Shown here: piece after piece, positions 1 to 7,551 of the stretch
Numbering within the stretch: position 1 is the first letter of the stretch
Layout: every line of letters starts with the position of its first letter
Assembly: GCA_002495675.1 (NCBI GenBank)
Contig: DAGH01000018.1
Span: 28,249 to 73,762 of the forward strand
Direction of reading: 5' to 3'
From: Euryarchaeota archaeon UBA182
GTDB taxonomy: Archaea > Thermoplasmatota > Poseidoniia > Poseidoniales > Thalassarchaeaceae
DNA length: 45,514 nucleotides
Position numbers and translations under genes: made by a program
Notes under the pieces: generated by a model
The model's database searches: none
Told to the model about the DNA's origin: nothing
What the model saw: only the letters and a program-made list of their open reading frames with translations

Positions 1-420
1 CAATAGGGCAGATCGGTACTCATTCAGATCAGGCACCTGATGATTTACATTCCATGAACTCAATCCTGCTTGATCCTTTACTAGATTCACTTTATCGGGA
101 TCAATCCATGCCCCATCCTTCGGGTTGATGATCAAGTCTCCACGTTCGATGCCCGATGAGGAAAATGCGACCATCGATTCCCCTAGCGCCGCGTCAATGG
201 AGTTGACTTCGATTATTCCATAATCAGCGACATTCAAAGCAGAAAGTAGGGGCCGAATTCGTTCAGGAAAGTTGAGAGGGCGAATTAAGGAAAGTATTCT
301 GCGATCTGGTCCGGCACCCTCCTTGAAAACATAAGACTCTACATCTCTTGAGTCAGTTAGCTTGCCTAGCGATCGACATAACTCCTCACTCCCGAGAATT
401 GCAATGTTCAGAACTGGCAT
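1..420 (-). CDS. EF-Tu/SelB-like protein, 5' part (cut by window edge)
   Basis: The frame is open from an ATG at 420 down to base 1, giving 140 codons without a stop; the rest lies outside the window. The start reads MPVLNIAILGSEELCRSLGK, followed by a stretch about damage-free 'IRPLLSALNVADYGIIEV' and 'VNSIDAALGESMVAF'. This layout resembles the archaeal EF-Tu-domain / SelB-paralogue family, which keeps a GTPase-like start but lacks a proper Walker A motif; no GxxxxGK[ST] is visible here. If so, it would be a pseudo-GTPase of unknown function in translation. The family assignment is from memory of its N-terminal pattern and is tentative. It runs in the same direction as the thioesterase upstream, 36 bases away, so the two may be co-transcribed. 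Confidence 0.5.
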   Translation of the reverse strand, partial: MPVLNIAILGSEELCRSLGKLTDSRDVESYVFKEGAGPDRRILSLIRPLNFPERIRPLLSALNVADYGIIEVNSIDAALGESMVAFSSSGIERGDLIINPKDGAWIDPDKVNLVKDQAGLSSWNVNHQVPDLNEYRSALL

Positions 421-456
421 AGAATTCAACTTTCCCAGATTTCACGAATTTTACGC

Positions 457-927
457 CTATTTATTACCTATTTTCATACCCTCTCTCGCCTTACTTGCAA
501 GAGAGTGTAACCGTTGCTCTTCATCACCTTCCGGATCGAATTGGGGGACTTTGGTGGGCTTCAAAGACTCATCAACAGCGACCATGAAGAAAAAGCCGGA
601 GCAAATTTCCTCTGGAGTCCAATTCTTTCGAGATAGTCTACAAGAAGTCACATGTACTCCTATGGTTCTTGGGGATGTCCAGACGACACGAGCAATTGTC
701 CTAATCACGTCCCCTTGGTATGCCGGTCTCTTAAACTTCAACGCATCTACCGAGATCGTTACGACATCCTCGCTGCAGAATTTACTGGCTGCCATACCAG
801 CTGCTGTATCCATTATCGACATCAGACGACCCCCAAATAGCGTGTCAAGTGCGTTGGTGTCCCCAGGGAATACTTCATTCAGTTGAATTACTGGAGCTCT
901 CCTCTCACGATCGTCCATGTTAATCAT
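457..927 (-). CDS. Hotdog-fold acyl-CoA thioesterase (YciA/BFIT-like)
   Basis: This 156-residue protein is of the single-hotdog acyl-CoA thioesterase type, which hydrolyses acyl-CoA to free acid and CoA in the cytoplasm. The hotdog helix signature is visible as FGGRLMSIMDTAAGMAAS (about residues 31-48), followed by the DALKFKRPAYQGD strand region that in this family lines the active site, and a later beta hairpin with PEEICSGFFFMVAVD. The length matches the family. Two in-frame starts exist, 927 and 918 (the fourth codon is also Met); the conserved part begins later, so either is possible. It may help recycle CoA together with the acyl-CoA genes at 10-17 kb, but this link is inference. The chain length of the substrate cannot be read from sequence. 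Confidence 0.85.
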   Translation of the reverse strand: MINMDDRERRAPVIQLNEVFPGDTNALDTLFGGRLMSIMDTAAGMAASKFCSEDVVTISVDALKFKRPAYQGDVIRTIARVVWTSPRTIGVHVTSCRLSRKNWTPEEICSGFFFMVAVDESLKPTKVPQFDPEGDEEQRLHSLASKAREGMKIGNK

Positions 928-989
928 CCAATAGTCTCAGCCACTTCAATCCACCCCGCACATCAGCCAATTGTAGACGTTTTAACCGC
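928..989. promoter_or_regulatory. Divergent intergenic region
   Basis: These 62 bases separate the leftward thioesterase and the rightward three-gene unit at 990, so both promoters must lie here or inside the coding sequences. An AT-richer stretch at 978-986 (GTTTTAACC) sits close to the TTG start at 990. No clear TATA box at the usual 25-base distance is seen for either gene. Confidence 0.35.
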
Positions 990-1793
990 TTGATTGATGT
1001 CTTCGAGTCGAACCAGAAGGCTGTGAGCGCATCGACCCTAGTCTGGACGGCGATCGAAATTTATGACCCAGATGGAGGAAAGTACATACTATGGCCACAC
1101 CTACCATGCATAGAGTCGCCCGTAGAACTCAGACCTGATCCAAACCCTGGAAATCTGGCTCTTCTTGCATCCTCTGAGGATTTATGGCGATGGAAAGAGG
1201 AAGAAACTGAAAATGAGGCCAATCCTGGGGCCCACGTTGCTGCTGCATCCGCATCTGGAACAACCCTTGGGAGGTATCTTTCTGACCTATTGGGGTTAGG
1301 ATTGCATGATGTTCGAATACCAGATCCTGAGCCCATGCGCCTATTGAACGATTATGACGCCACCAAAATTTTCCACCTTGAACCATCAAGCGACGATCCT
1401 AGTTGGGCAGATTTGATGGTAAGACACGCTGAGCAAGCTTCGAAAGCTTCGAATTTCTTAGCCTTGATATCTACGGGCAGAAGATGGAGGAAGTTGCGGA
1501 CATCATCGATATCAAGACTCGATCATCATGATGCCGTCGATCCCGAAATTGGTGCCGCTGCCGCCTCAGCCGCCGCTTGGTGGGCTGAGGAACAACGTTC
1601 ATGGACAAAAGAACTCACAGAAGAAAGAGACCTCAGGATAGCATCCAGACTGCGCGGTGCAATGAGGTCTGCGAGAAAAGGAGGGTCCAATTGTGAGATT
1701 CTGGTACCTATTCACCAAGCTAGACTTAACGAAATCGCGGAGGCACTATCTACGTGGCCCGAGTGTGAGGACTGCAAGGAGGGGGGTGCTTGA
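990..1793 (+). CDS. Conserved-looking protein of unknown function
   Basis: I do not recognise this 267-residue protein. It starts with TTG (990-992); no better ATG exists near the front of the frame, and the next gene overlaps its stop by TTGA, which supports the reading frame. It is soluble, with no signal or membrane segment. There is an Ala-rich helix around residues 188-200 (AAAASAAAWW), then a charged helix with TEERDLRIASRLRGAMR, then a short hydrophobic strand (CEILVPIHQARL) followed by another helix. The 'ERD..IA..L' helix followed by a strand is loosely reminiscent of the C-terminal part of TraB-type proteins, but the match is too weak to name. The C-terminus ends with a CEDC pair. 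It is the first gene of a tightly coupled unit with a TBP-fold protein and a TatD-like hydrolase. Confidence 0.6.
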   Translation: MIDVFESNQKAVSASTLVWTAIEIYDPDGGKYILWPHLPCIESPVELRPDPNPGNLALLASSEDLWRWKEEETENEANPGAHVAAASASGTTLGRYLSDLLGLGLHDVRIPDPEPMRLLNDYDATKIFHLEPSSDDPSWADLMVRHAEQASKASNFLALISTGRRWRKLRTSSISRLDHHDAVDPEIGAAAASAAAWWAEEQRSWTKELTEERDLRIASRLRGAMRSARKGGSNCEILVPIHQARLNEIAEALSTWPECEDCKEGGA

Positions 1794-2323
1794 CTGATGT
1801 TGTGGACAGACTTGAGGTCGAGATAGAAGATCAGAACTTCAGATTCCATCCCAAGGAATTTCCAACTCAGGAGGCTGCCATGACCCTGCCTGGAGCAAAA
1901 AGAATAGGAAACAATGTCATCATCGAGCGCTCCAAGCCGGCCGCTACCCTCGTTTTCGAGCAAACAGGAAGCATACTTGTGCATGGCCTAGCGAGACCGG
2001 AGGTCGCAAAGCTGGCCGTTCGCGAATCCCTACTACAACTGGGTTTACCTGAGGAGGGACTATCCATGGAGTCTGGTTCAGTTCTTGCAAGATTTACAAG
2101 TGGACGGGCCGTTATTTCCAGTGTCGCTACCACTAGACTCTCAGAGGCCTCAATCAACAAAGATATCGGGGCTGTGGAGATAGCCGCCACGAGGTTTGGG
2201 GGCGTGATACTGATCCTCCCGAGCGGGAAGGGACTCGCTGTAGGCATGAGGTCCAGAAGAATTGCAGAGCTGGCAATTGAGACTTACCTGGAGATCCTAG
2301 AGCAAGAGGGAGCACTTGCGTGA
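1790..2323 (+). CDS. Divergent TBP-fold (TATA-binding-protein-like) protein
   Basis: The 177-residue protein shows two imperfect halves, each shaped like a TBP repeat. The first has PAATLVFEQTGSILVHGLAR followed by an Ala/Leu helix; the second has GGVILILPSGKGLAVGMRS followed by a helix with AELAIETYLEIL. In TBP each repeat has a strand, a 'SGK.v.tGa.s' hairpin and a helix of the same type, so the spacing agrees. The usual TBP phenylalanines that wedge into DNA are not obvious, and the sequence is far from canonical archaeal TBP, so it may not bind a TATA box. It starts with TTG, overlapping the upstream stop (TTGA at 1790-1793), and its own stop overlaps the next GTG. Alternative: an unrelated protein with a chance similar pattern. 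A fold search would settle this. Confidence 0.5.
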   Translation: MTDVVDRLEVEIEDQNFRFHPKEFPTQEAAMTLPGAKRIGNNVIIERSKPAATLVFEQTGSILVHGLARPEVAKLAVRESLLQLGLPEEGLSMESGSVLARFTSGRAVISSVATTRLSEASINKDIGAVEIAATRFGGVILILPSGKGLAVGMRSRRIAELAIETYLEILEQEGALA

Positions 2324-3219
2324 GAATCATGATGAATGGATGGAATTGGACCGGCCCCATTCTAGATCATCACATGCACTTGGACAACACTGGCATGGGT
2401 GTTGAGGCTGCAAGGACATTCAAATCTGCGGGCGGAACATCGCTCATTCTTGTCCACAAGCCGAATTTCAATTCACTGCCGAAAAACAAGGATGACTACC
2501 GGGCAGCATATTCGAAAACACTTGACATGGCTGAGACTGTGAGAAAAAACACTGGAATTAACGTCGGGGTCATTTTGGGTCCACATCCCGTTTCATGGGA
2601 ACGTCAAATTGATGAAATCGGTTTAGATAGATCCACTGAGTTACATCTAGAGGCAGTCTCATCAGCACTTGAATTTACTCAGGAGAGACAGGCCATTGGG
2701 ATCGGAGAGGTCGGAAGGCCACATTACCCAATATCCGAGGAGAGGTGGAACCATGCCAATGAGCTGTTAATTGAAGTTCTAAAAATGGCCAAAGAGGACG
2801 ACTCAGCGGTCCAATTACACGTTGAAGAAAACTCTTCGGAAACCTACAGGACGATAGATGAGATTAGAAGACAAGCAGGACTAGGTAGAGACAAAACCAT
2901 CAGGCATTATGCGAAGGCAAACCTCTCTGATAAATTCAGACATGGAATGTCTTGCACTGTGAATGTGGGAAAAGGGTCTATTTGCAATATCCTGGATACA
3001 TGGCAGAACGGCAATGCACCATGGGGCATGGAAACTGATTACCTCGATGACCCAAAACGGCCAGGAGCGGTATTAGGACCCAAAACAATTCCAAAAAGAA
3101 CCATCGAACTCTGCGATGAGTGGAGGAAGCGAGGAAAGAGGGAAGCCGATTTAGACGAACTCCTCCACAAAGTCAATCTCGATTGGGTTGAGAGAACCTA
3201 TGATTGGGTCCCATTTTGA
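2320..3219 (+). CDS. TatD-related metal-dependent hydrolase
   Basis: This 299-residue TIM-barrel protein belongs to the TatD/amidohydrolase group. Visible metal ligand motifs are HMH near the N-terminus (DHHMHLD, residues 16-22), the GIGEVGRPHY strand (about residues 127-136) that supplies a Glu, VQLHVEENS (a His), IRHYAKANL (a His) and METDYLDD (an Asp) near the C-terminus. This is the ordered ligand set of the family, so the enzyme is probably active. TatD enzymes are nucleases or phosphodiesterases, but archaeal members of this subgroup have no assigned substrate. It starts with GTG in a GTGA overlap with the TBP-like gene, so the two are translationally coupled. Co-occurrence with a possible DNA-binding protein makes a nucleic-acid role plausible (inference). 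Confidence 0.85.
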   Translation: MRIMMNGWNWTGPILDHHMHLDNTGMGVEAARTFKSAGGTSLILVHKPNFNSLPKNKDDYRAAYSKTLDMAETVRKNTGINVGVILGPHPVSWERQIDEIGLDRSTELHLEAVSSALEFTQERQAIGIGEVGRPHYPISEERWNHANELLIEVLKMAKEDDSAVQLHVEENSSETYRTIDEIRRQAGLGRDKTIRHYAKANLSDKFRHGMSCTVNVGKGSICNILDTWQNGNAPWGMETDYLDDPKRPGAVLGPKTIPKRTIELCDEWRKRGKREADLDELLHKVNLDWVERTYDWVPF

Positions 3220-3512
3220 AACAATCTCAGTAGACTGATCCTCGGCATGAAGGCAAGTATTCCACCGATGATGAAAAAGATGAGAAAAGACAGCCCGACG
3301 AACCAATCAGGACTATTGATGGTTATGTCCATGGCCTCCACAGCCAACAGAAAAAGAGGTGCGTTCACAGGTAAGAAAACAACCAACATTGCGATGCCGA
3401 TCCTACGCCTCCAATACATGTGTCCCGTACTGCCGAGAACCAACAGGTGCATAACGAAGACGGGTATATGTGACCGAATCGATTTAGTGTCCAAGTAGTG
3501 TCCCACTGGCAT
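3198..3512 (-). CDS. Small multi-pass membrane protein, unknown
   Basis: This 104-residue frame has three hydrophobic stretches: about residues 15-27 (HIPVFVMHLLVLG), 36-60 (IGIAMLVVFLPVNAPLFLLAV) and 69-90 (WFVGLSFLIFFIIGGILAF), as expected for a small membrane protein. Its 3' end overlaps the 3' end of the convergent TatD-like gene by 22 bases. The ATG at 3512 lies only one base from the 5' end of the tRNA-Gly gene on the other strand, which is awkward for its promoter; an internal ATG at 3452 would give 84 residues and keep two or three helices. No family is recognised. The hydrophobic pattern makes it more believable than the opposite-strand frame at 3247-3498. Confidence 0.55.
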   Translation of the reverse strand: MPVGHYLDTKSIRSHIPVFVMHLLVLGSTGHMYWRRRIGIAMLVVFLPVNAPLFLLAVEAMDITINSPDWFVGLSFLIFFIIGGILAFMPRISLLRLFQNGTQS

Positions 3513-3513
3513 A

Positions 3514-3590
3514 GCGCCTGTAGTGAAGTCTGGTTATCACCTGAGGTTTCCAACCTCATATCCTGGGTTCGAATCCCGGCGGGCGCACCA
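3514..3590 (+). tRNA. tRNA-Gly (anticodon UCC), CCA encoded
   Basis: A cloverleaf folds by eye: acceptor stem GCGCCTG (3514-3520) with CGGGCGC (3580-3586) including one T-G pair; D arm GTGA/TCAC; anticodon stem TGAGG/CCTCA with loop TTTCCAA, giving anticodon TCC for Gly codon GGA; T arm CTGGG/CCCGG with loop TTCGAAT; discriminator A at 3587 and an encoded CCA at 3588-3590. No intron is needed to fold it. The variable loop is short (TATC). A long frame starting at 3498 runs through this gene but is not its real use. Confidence 0.95.
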
Positions 3591-3638
3591 ATAGGATCAG
3601 TACTGAAGACTACATACTCCGAGTGTCCCGCTAGGGGT

Positions 3639-5510
3639 ATGTCCACAAATGGTCAGGGTAAAGGAGACTCATCCGGGGACCCTAGAAAAGGGATCAGTAG
3701 GGACAGCTCAGACCTTGAAGACGAAAGTCAAGTAGTGGGAAAAAAGATATGGCGAATTTTCCCCTATGTGTTGAGGTACAAGAAACTCGCCTTCGGTGGG
3801 GTAGTTGCTAATGCTGGAGCCAGAGCATCAGATCTGCTCCCGTTCCTGACCATAGGATGGGCGGCCGATTTCTACGCAACTCAAACCTTCAATCCAGCCT
3901 GGTTAGAAAGTTACATCGGAAACTCACCATACTTTGGTTTTGGAGTGATCATCTTCCTCTGCTTCCTCCTACTCGCCATTTTCCAAGGCACCAGCAACTA
4001 CCTTTGGCAGGCCACATCTTACAACGCGCAGCATGACATCAGGATGGACGCAGCCAGATCCCTCATAGACATGGAAGCCTCCTATTTCGAAGACAGACAG
4101 ACTGGCAATCTGATGTCAGTCCTCTCCGCTGATATTTCCCTATTAGAAGACGTGATTTCAGATTCAAGCACAAGCATCGTCAGAATACTCATAACCTTCA
4201 CCATGGCTGCTATAATTCTCTCACTAATGTCTGTGAAATTAACGCTAATGCTTTTCAGTCCTCTAATTCTTATCATCCCGATGGTGGTGTGGTTCGCCAC
4301 CAGAGTTCAGAGAAGATACAGAAAACAACGTGAAAGTACCGGTAGCATCGTATCAATCCTGGAAAATGTCCTCGGAGGCATAACAGTCATGCAAGCATAC
4401 AATGCACAAGATTTCGAAAAACTCCGGGTGGACAGTGAGTCTGAGAGATACAGGGACCAGGCTATATCTGCATCTCTGATCAGGAATCGCTTCATACCTG
4501 GGATCTACATCGTCGCCGGATTAGCTTTCGGGCTGATTGTAACTGCTGGTGGGTGGGTTCTGGAATCAGGTGAAATCTCAATCGGCGAATACGTGACATT
4601 CCTGTTGATAAGCACTCGAATGACGTTCCCCCTGTTTATCCTCGGAGCCCTCCTGAACCAGATACAAAGAGGTGAAGCCGCAGCGAAGAGAGTGTTCGCA
4701 ATCGTGGACCTCGAACCTTCGATTGTCGACAATGAGGATGCCATGCCTCTTGAGTCAGACATCGAGTCACTTGCCTTCGAAGATGTGACTTTCCAATACC
4801 CCTCGTCTGAGGGCAACGTTCTCAATGGTATCTCGTTCAAGGTCACACCTGGGGAATTCGTGGGGATAATGGGCCATACAGGAGCAGGAAAGAGCACGAT
4901 CCTGAAATTAATCGAACGTTTCTATGAGCCTCAATCGGGAAGGATCCTGATCAACGGGATAGACATCAACAAGCTCAAGATCGATTCCATCAGGGGACGC
5001 ATAGGGTTCGTATCCCAGGACCCATTCTTGTTTTTCGGAACAATAAGGGACAATATCGCGTATGCGAGGGACGCTACTGAAGAGGAGATAGACGCCGCTC
5101 TAATCGAAGCGGGAGCTAAGGAATTCGTAATGAATCTACCAGAGGGGATAGACACCGAAGTAGGAGACAGGGGAGTAAAACTATCAGGAGGGCAGAAGGC
5201 GAGGATAAGCCTGGCTCGAGCCCTACTAACGAAACCGAATCTACTGGTCCTGGATGAAGCAAGTGCAGCTCTGGACGCAGAGACTGAACAGAGGATACAA
5301 TCCTCGTTATTCTCCTCAGTTGACTCAAAAAGAATGACTGTAGCAGTGGCCCACAGGCTCGCAACCATCAGGAACGCAGATGAGATACTCGCAATGGTAG
5401 ACGGAGTTATAGTAGAGAGGGGCTTGCATGAAGAACTGGTAGCCGCTGACAACGTCTACGCTTCGCAATGGAAAATTCAGACCGGCGAATTGGACTCTGA
5501 GGCAGCATAG
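3639..5510 (+). CDS. ABC-type exporter, fused membrane and ATPase domains (MsbA/MDR-like)
   Basis: A 623-residue half-transporter of the type that works as a dimer and pumps lipids, drugs or peptides outward. The N-terminal about 330 residues hold a charged leader and six predicted membrane helices (for example the LIVTAGGWVLESG region near the end). The C-terminal ATPase has Walker A GHTGAGKST, Q-loop FVSQDPF, ABC signature LSGGQKARISLARAL, Walker B LLVLDEASAALD and H-loop VAVAHRL, all intact. The frame is open upstream to 3498 but that passes through the tRNA gene, so the ATG at 3639 is chosen; the first conserved part (WRIFPYVLRYKK) begins about 36 residues later. A TATA-like CTACATA at about 3609-3617 would fit a leaderless start. 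The next gene starts two bases after the stop, so they are co-transcribed. Substrate unknown. Confidence 0.93.
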   Translation: MSTNGQGKGDSSGDPRKGISRDSSDLEDESQVVGKKIWRIFPYVLRYKKLAFGGVVANAGARASDLLPFLTIGWAADFYATQTFNPAWLESYIGNSPYFGFGVIIFLCFLLLAIFQGTSNYLWQATSYNAQHDIRMDAARSLIDMEASYFEDRQTGNLMSVLSADISLLEDVISDSSTSIVRILITFTMAAIILSLMSVKLTLMLFSPLILIIPMVVWFATRVQRRYRKQRESTGSIVSILENVLGGITVMQAYNAQDFEKLRVDSESERYRDQAISASLIRNRFIPGIYIVAGLAFGLIVTAGGWVLESGEISIGEYVTFLLISTRMTFPLFILGALLNQIQRGEAAAKRVFAIVDLEPSIVDNEDAMPLESDIESLAFEDVTFQYPSSEGNVLNGISFKVTPGEFVGIMGHTGAGKSTILKLIERFYEPQSGRILINGIDINKLKIDSIRGRIGFVSQDPFLFFGTIRDNIAYARDATEEEIDAALIEAGAKEFVMNLPEGIDTEVGDRGVKLSGGQKARISLARALLTKPNLLVLDEASAALDAETEQRIQSSLFSSVDSKRMTVAVAHRLATIRNADEILAMVDGVIVERGLHEELVAADNVYASQWKIQTGELDSEAA

Positions 5511-5512
5511 AC

Positions 5513-6211
5513 ATGACACAGATAGAGTGGGTAAGTATACCACCGGGGGCCGTGGAGGTGGGTTCCAACAACCGATCTGTGTTATTCGGCAATCTTGGAC
5601 CACGACATATATTCACTATCAGCAGCCCATTTGAAATTAGCAAATACCCAGTCGAGTCAGACCTAGCCCTGAAGGTTCTAGCACAGGATGAAGCACATGT
5701 TGCCTCGGAATCAGAATGGGAACGAGCAATGTCAGTTGGAGCAATCACTGGGGAAATTGGTACAACAGAGGTGCTTGCCGACTCTGCGACAAATTACTGG
5801 GGAAAACATTGTGATGGAAGGCCATTCATCCAGGAAAATCCGATAAGGACAAGAAGAGTAAGATTGTGGAAGAAAGGCCGAACCAAGAGATCGACGAGGC
5901 CCATCGAATCAATCGAAGATTTTCCAAGGAGACTCGTCAAGAGAACTTCGAATTACGATGATGTCACACTTTCTCTTCCGGCTAGGGCAGACAATCGGAG
6001 GATTGTGTTTGAAGAAATTGTAATCTGCGCTTTGATTGGGATAATACCCTCCTTCGTCTGGGCTTATTTTAATGCCTCACCGGGGTATATCGCGGAGGGC
6101 TGGCTCAATCTCATCCTCGGGGGCGTTTTCATGGGGCTGAGCACTGCGATATTTTGGCGCCCTCGTACACCAACCTATCTAGAGAATGACGGGATATGGA
6201 AACTGGAGTGA
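5513..6211 (+). CDS. Truncated FGE/SUMF1-like domain with C-terminal membrane anchor
   Basis: The first about 100 residues resemble the start of formylglycine-generating-enzyme-like (FGE-sulfatase, EgtB/PvdO) domains: IEWVSIPPGAVEVGS, a later GPRHIFTISSPFEISKYPVE, then ASESEWERAMSVG, which parallels the family's 'LPTEAEWEYAARGG'. In the full family about 250 residues follow with the active-site Cys or metal residues; here they are missing, and only a basic linker (RRVRLWKKGRTKR) and two membrane helices (about residues 163-182 and 192-212) remain. It is therefore probably not catalytic and may be a binding or scaffold module at the membrane. The ATG lies two bases after the ABC exporter stop, so it is likely an accessory part of that transporter (inference). 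Total length is 232 residues. Confidence 0.65.
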   Translation: MTQIEWVSIPPGAVEVGSNNRSVLFGNLGPRHIFTISSPFEISKYPVESDLALKVLAQDEAHVASESEWERAMSVGAITGEIGTTEVLADSATNYWGKHCDGRPFIQENPIRTRRVRLWKKGRTKRSTRPIESIEDFPRRLVKRTSNYDDVTLSLPARADNRRIVFEEIVICALIGIIPSFVWAYFNASPGYIAEGWLNLILGGVFMGLSTAIFWRPRTPTYLENDGIWKLE

Positions 6212-6215
6212 ATTG

Positions 6216-6968
6216 CTAATCGTTAGTGACCCGAGGCGCTAGCAGGAAGGTCCACTTCGCGCCACCCCCATTGCTAACCCAGTCGACTTTCAGCGGATAA
6301 GAAGCCTTGAATTGGATTTCCAAGGTTTCGGTCGCACCGGGATTTATTTTTCTCGCAAGTTCGTTGGGGAACCTGATTGAATAAGTTGAGGTTGATGGTT
6401 GCTTAACAGACAGCTCACCGAGTTCGCCGGCTTCAAATTTGGTCTCGACGGACTCTCCTGTTGGTTCACCCGATCGAACAGCAAAGTGACTGGCATCTAC
6501 GGACAAGTCCACCAAATCGCCCCCCAGTTTGGCCGCCTTGAAAGATCTGGCGAATTTTTCTGTGGAGATGACTACCTTCATACCCTCAAAGTCCAAGCTT
6601 GGCAACTTGACCTCCTCGATCATTGACACATCTAGCCCCCTTATCGTACGTCGAACCTCACTGACATGAACAACCATGGAACTTGTGGCTTGATCGTAAT
6701 CAAGTTCGATCAGGTCATTAGGACCAGCAAGTGCGAGAACCTCTCCCAGTTTCCTGAGATCAATCCCTATTTCCATCGGTTCCACTTCGTACGTCTCGAA
6801 ACATTCGTCTGCTACCATCATCTCTAACATTGCAACGTGACTAACATCAACTGATGAGCAAGCGAGCCCCTTTTCACCCCAACGAAATTTTGCCTCTTCA
6901 TTGTCCAATATGGAGAGTAGGTCCACGATTTCCCTCATTACTTGTTGCTTTGCAGTCACCCTCAGCAT
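6216..6968 (-). CDS. pcn: DNA polymerase sliding clamp PCNA
   Basis: This encodes the archaeal sliding clamp, which forms a ring on DNA and tethers polymerase, FEN1, ligase and other PIP-box proteins. The preferred ATG at 6968 gives 250 residues beginning MLRVTAKQQ, the normal PCNA length; an upstream in-frame ATG at 6992 would add eight residues with no family counterpart. Visible family features are FRWGEKGLACSSVDVSHVAM (the strand-helix with the 'D.sHvam' motif), the central loop region EVEPMEIGIDL, and the conserved C-terminus YPLKVDWV...FLLAPR that makes the PIP-peptide pocket. It ends four bases after the convergent FGE-like gene. TFS lies upstream on the same strand, 62 bases away. Only one PCNA copy is seen in the window. 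Confidence 0.95.
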   Translation of the reverse strand: MLRVTAKQQVMREIVDLLSILDNEEAKFRWGEKGLACSSVDVSHVAMLEMMVADECFETYEVEPMEIGIDLRKLGEVLALAGPNDLIELDYDQATSSMVVHVSEVRRTIRGLDVSMIEEVKLPSLDFEGMKVVISTEKFARSFKAAKLGGDLVDLSVDASHFAVRSGEPTGESVETKFEAGELGELSVKQPSTSTYSIRFPNELARKINPGATETLEIQFKASYPLKVDWVSNGGGAKWTFLLAPRVTND

Positions 6969-7030
6969 GGTACCACTCTCATTAGAATTCAACCCCGGAG
7001 GTTATTCATCATTCGGTGAGATTAGGCCAA

Positions 7031-7411
7031 CTATTGGTATTCTCTAAAGCGATGGCCACAGGCTTCACAGGTGCATATTTTAGTTTCAGGCTCATCGCTT
7101 GACCTCGTTTGTTGCAATTCAACGAAAATCCTGTCCCCGTCGCACTTGGGACACCTGTAATCCCCTACTCTAAGGGTGCCCCTTGCTACATCTGGGGCCT
7201 GTACCTCGGTGAGATGCTTCAGGTCGGTAGACTTCGTCGAGGACTTAGTGTTGACAATATCGATCTTTTGGCCATCTGATCCAATGACAGTTGCGCTGGA
7301 ACCGTCTTTCCCTCCTACTGGGCCCTCATATCCACACTTGTAATTTGTACATCTGATATTCCCGCTTGGATCTACGAAGCCCAATGTACCACATTCCGGG
7401 CAGAACATCAT
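7031..7411 (-). CDS. tfs: Transcript cleavage factor TFS (TFIIS/RPB9-like)
   Basis: TFS stimulates RNA cleavage by archaeal RNA polymerase in backtracked complexes. The N-terminal zinc ribbon (MMFCPECG ... CTNYKCG) and the C-terminal ribbon (YRCPKCDGDR ... CTCEACGHRFREY) are both present. The catalytic loop QTRSSDEPET contains the Asp-Glu pair that enters the polymerase active site, so this is the active TFS type, not an inhibitory paralogue. Frame starts at 7438 (GTG) and 7411 (ATG) are both possible; 7411 places MMFCPECG at the N-terminus, as in the family, and has an AAGGTGA ribosome site just before it. The middle linker is long and Ser/Thr/Lys-rich. It is the upstream neighbour of PCNA. 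About 126 residues, slightly longer than the usual ~110. Confidence 0.93.
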   Translation of the reverse strand: MMFCPECGTLGFVDPSGNIRCTNYKCGYEGPVGGKDGSSATVIGSDGQKIDIVNTKSSTKSTDLKHLTEVQAPDVARGTLRVGDYRCPKCDGDRIFVELQQTRSSDEPETKICTCEACGHRFREYQ

Positions 7412-7551
7412 GTCACCTTGACGTCCCCTCTCATTCACATGGGGTTTTCAATCCTCCCATCCTAACTTAAATCGTAATGTGTGTTTTTTCACGTTGTCTC
7501 CATGATGGATTTAGCCATACCGTTCAAGTCAAGCCACATACTGGCTCAAAC
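7412..7551. promoter_or_regulatory. Divergent control region between TFS and nop5
   Basis: This stretch separates leftward TFS and rightward nop5. On the minus strand a TATA-like GATTTAAGTTA lies at about 7464-7474, so transcription of TFS would start near 7440 and leave a short leader with the AAGGTGA site (7412-7419, minus strand) before ATG 7411. For nop5 no convincing TATA at 25 bases from ATG 7552 is seen; a TTAGCCATACC stretch at 7511-7521 is the best candidate. Confidence 0.4.

Noticed and set aside
362..886. Plus-strand frame of 174 codons across the thioesterase gene
   Set aside because: Low-complexity, Ser/Thr-rich shadow of the minus-strand thioesterase, which has a clear hotdog motif.
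3498..3638. Extension of the ABC transporter frame upstream to 3498
   Set aside because: These codons run through the tRNA-Gly gene. ATG 3639 is the first start behind it.
5513..6211. Active formylglycine-generating enzyme
   Set aside because: Only the N-terminal part of the family is present; the catalytic half is replaced by membrane helices.
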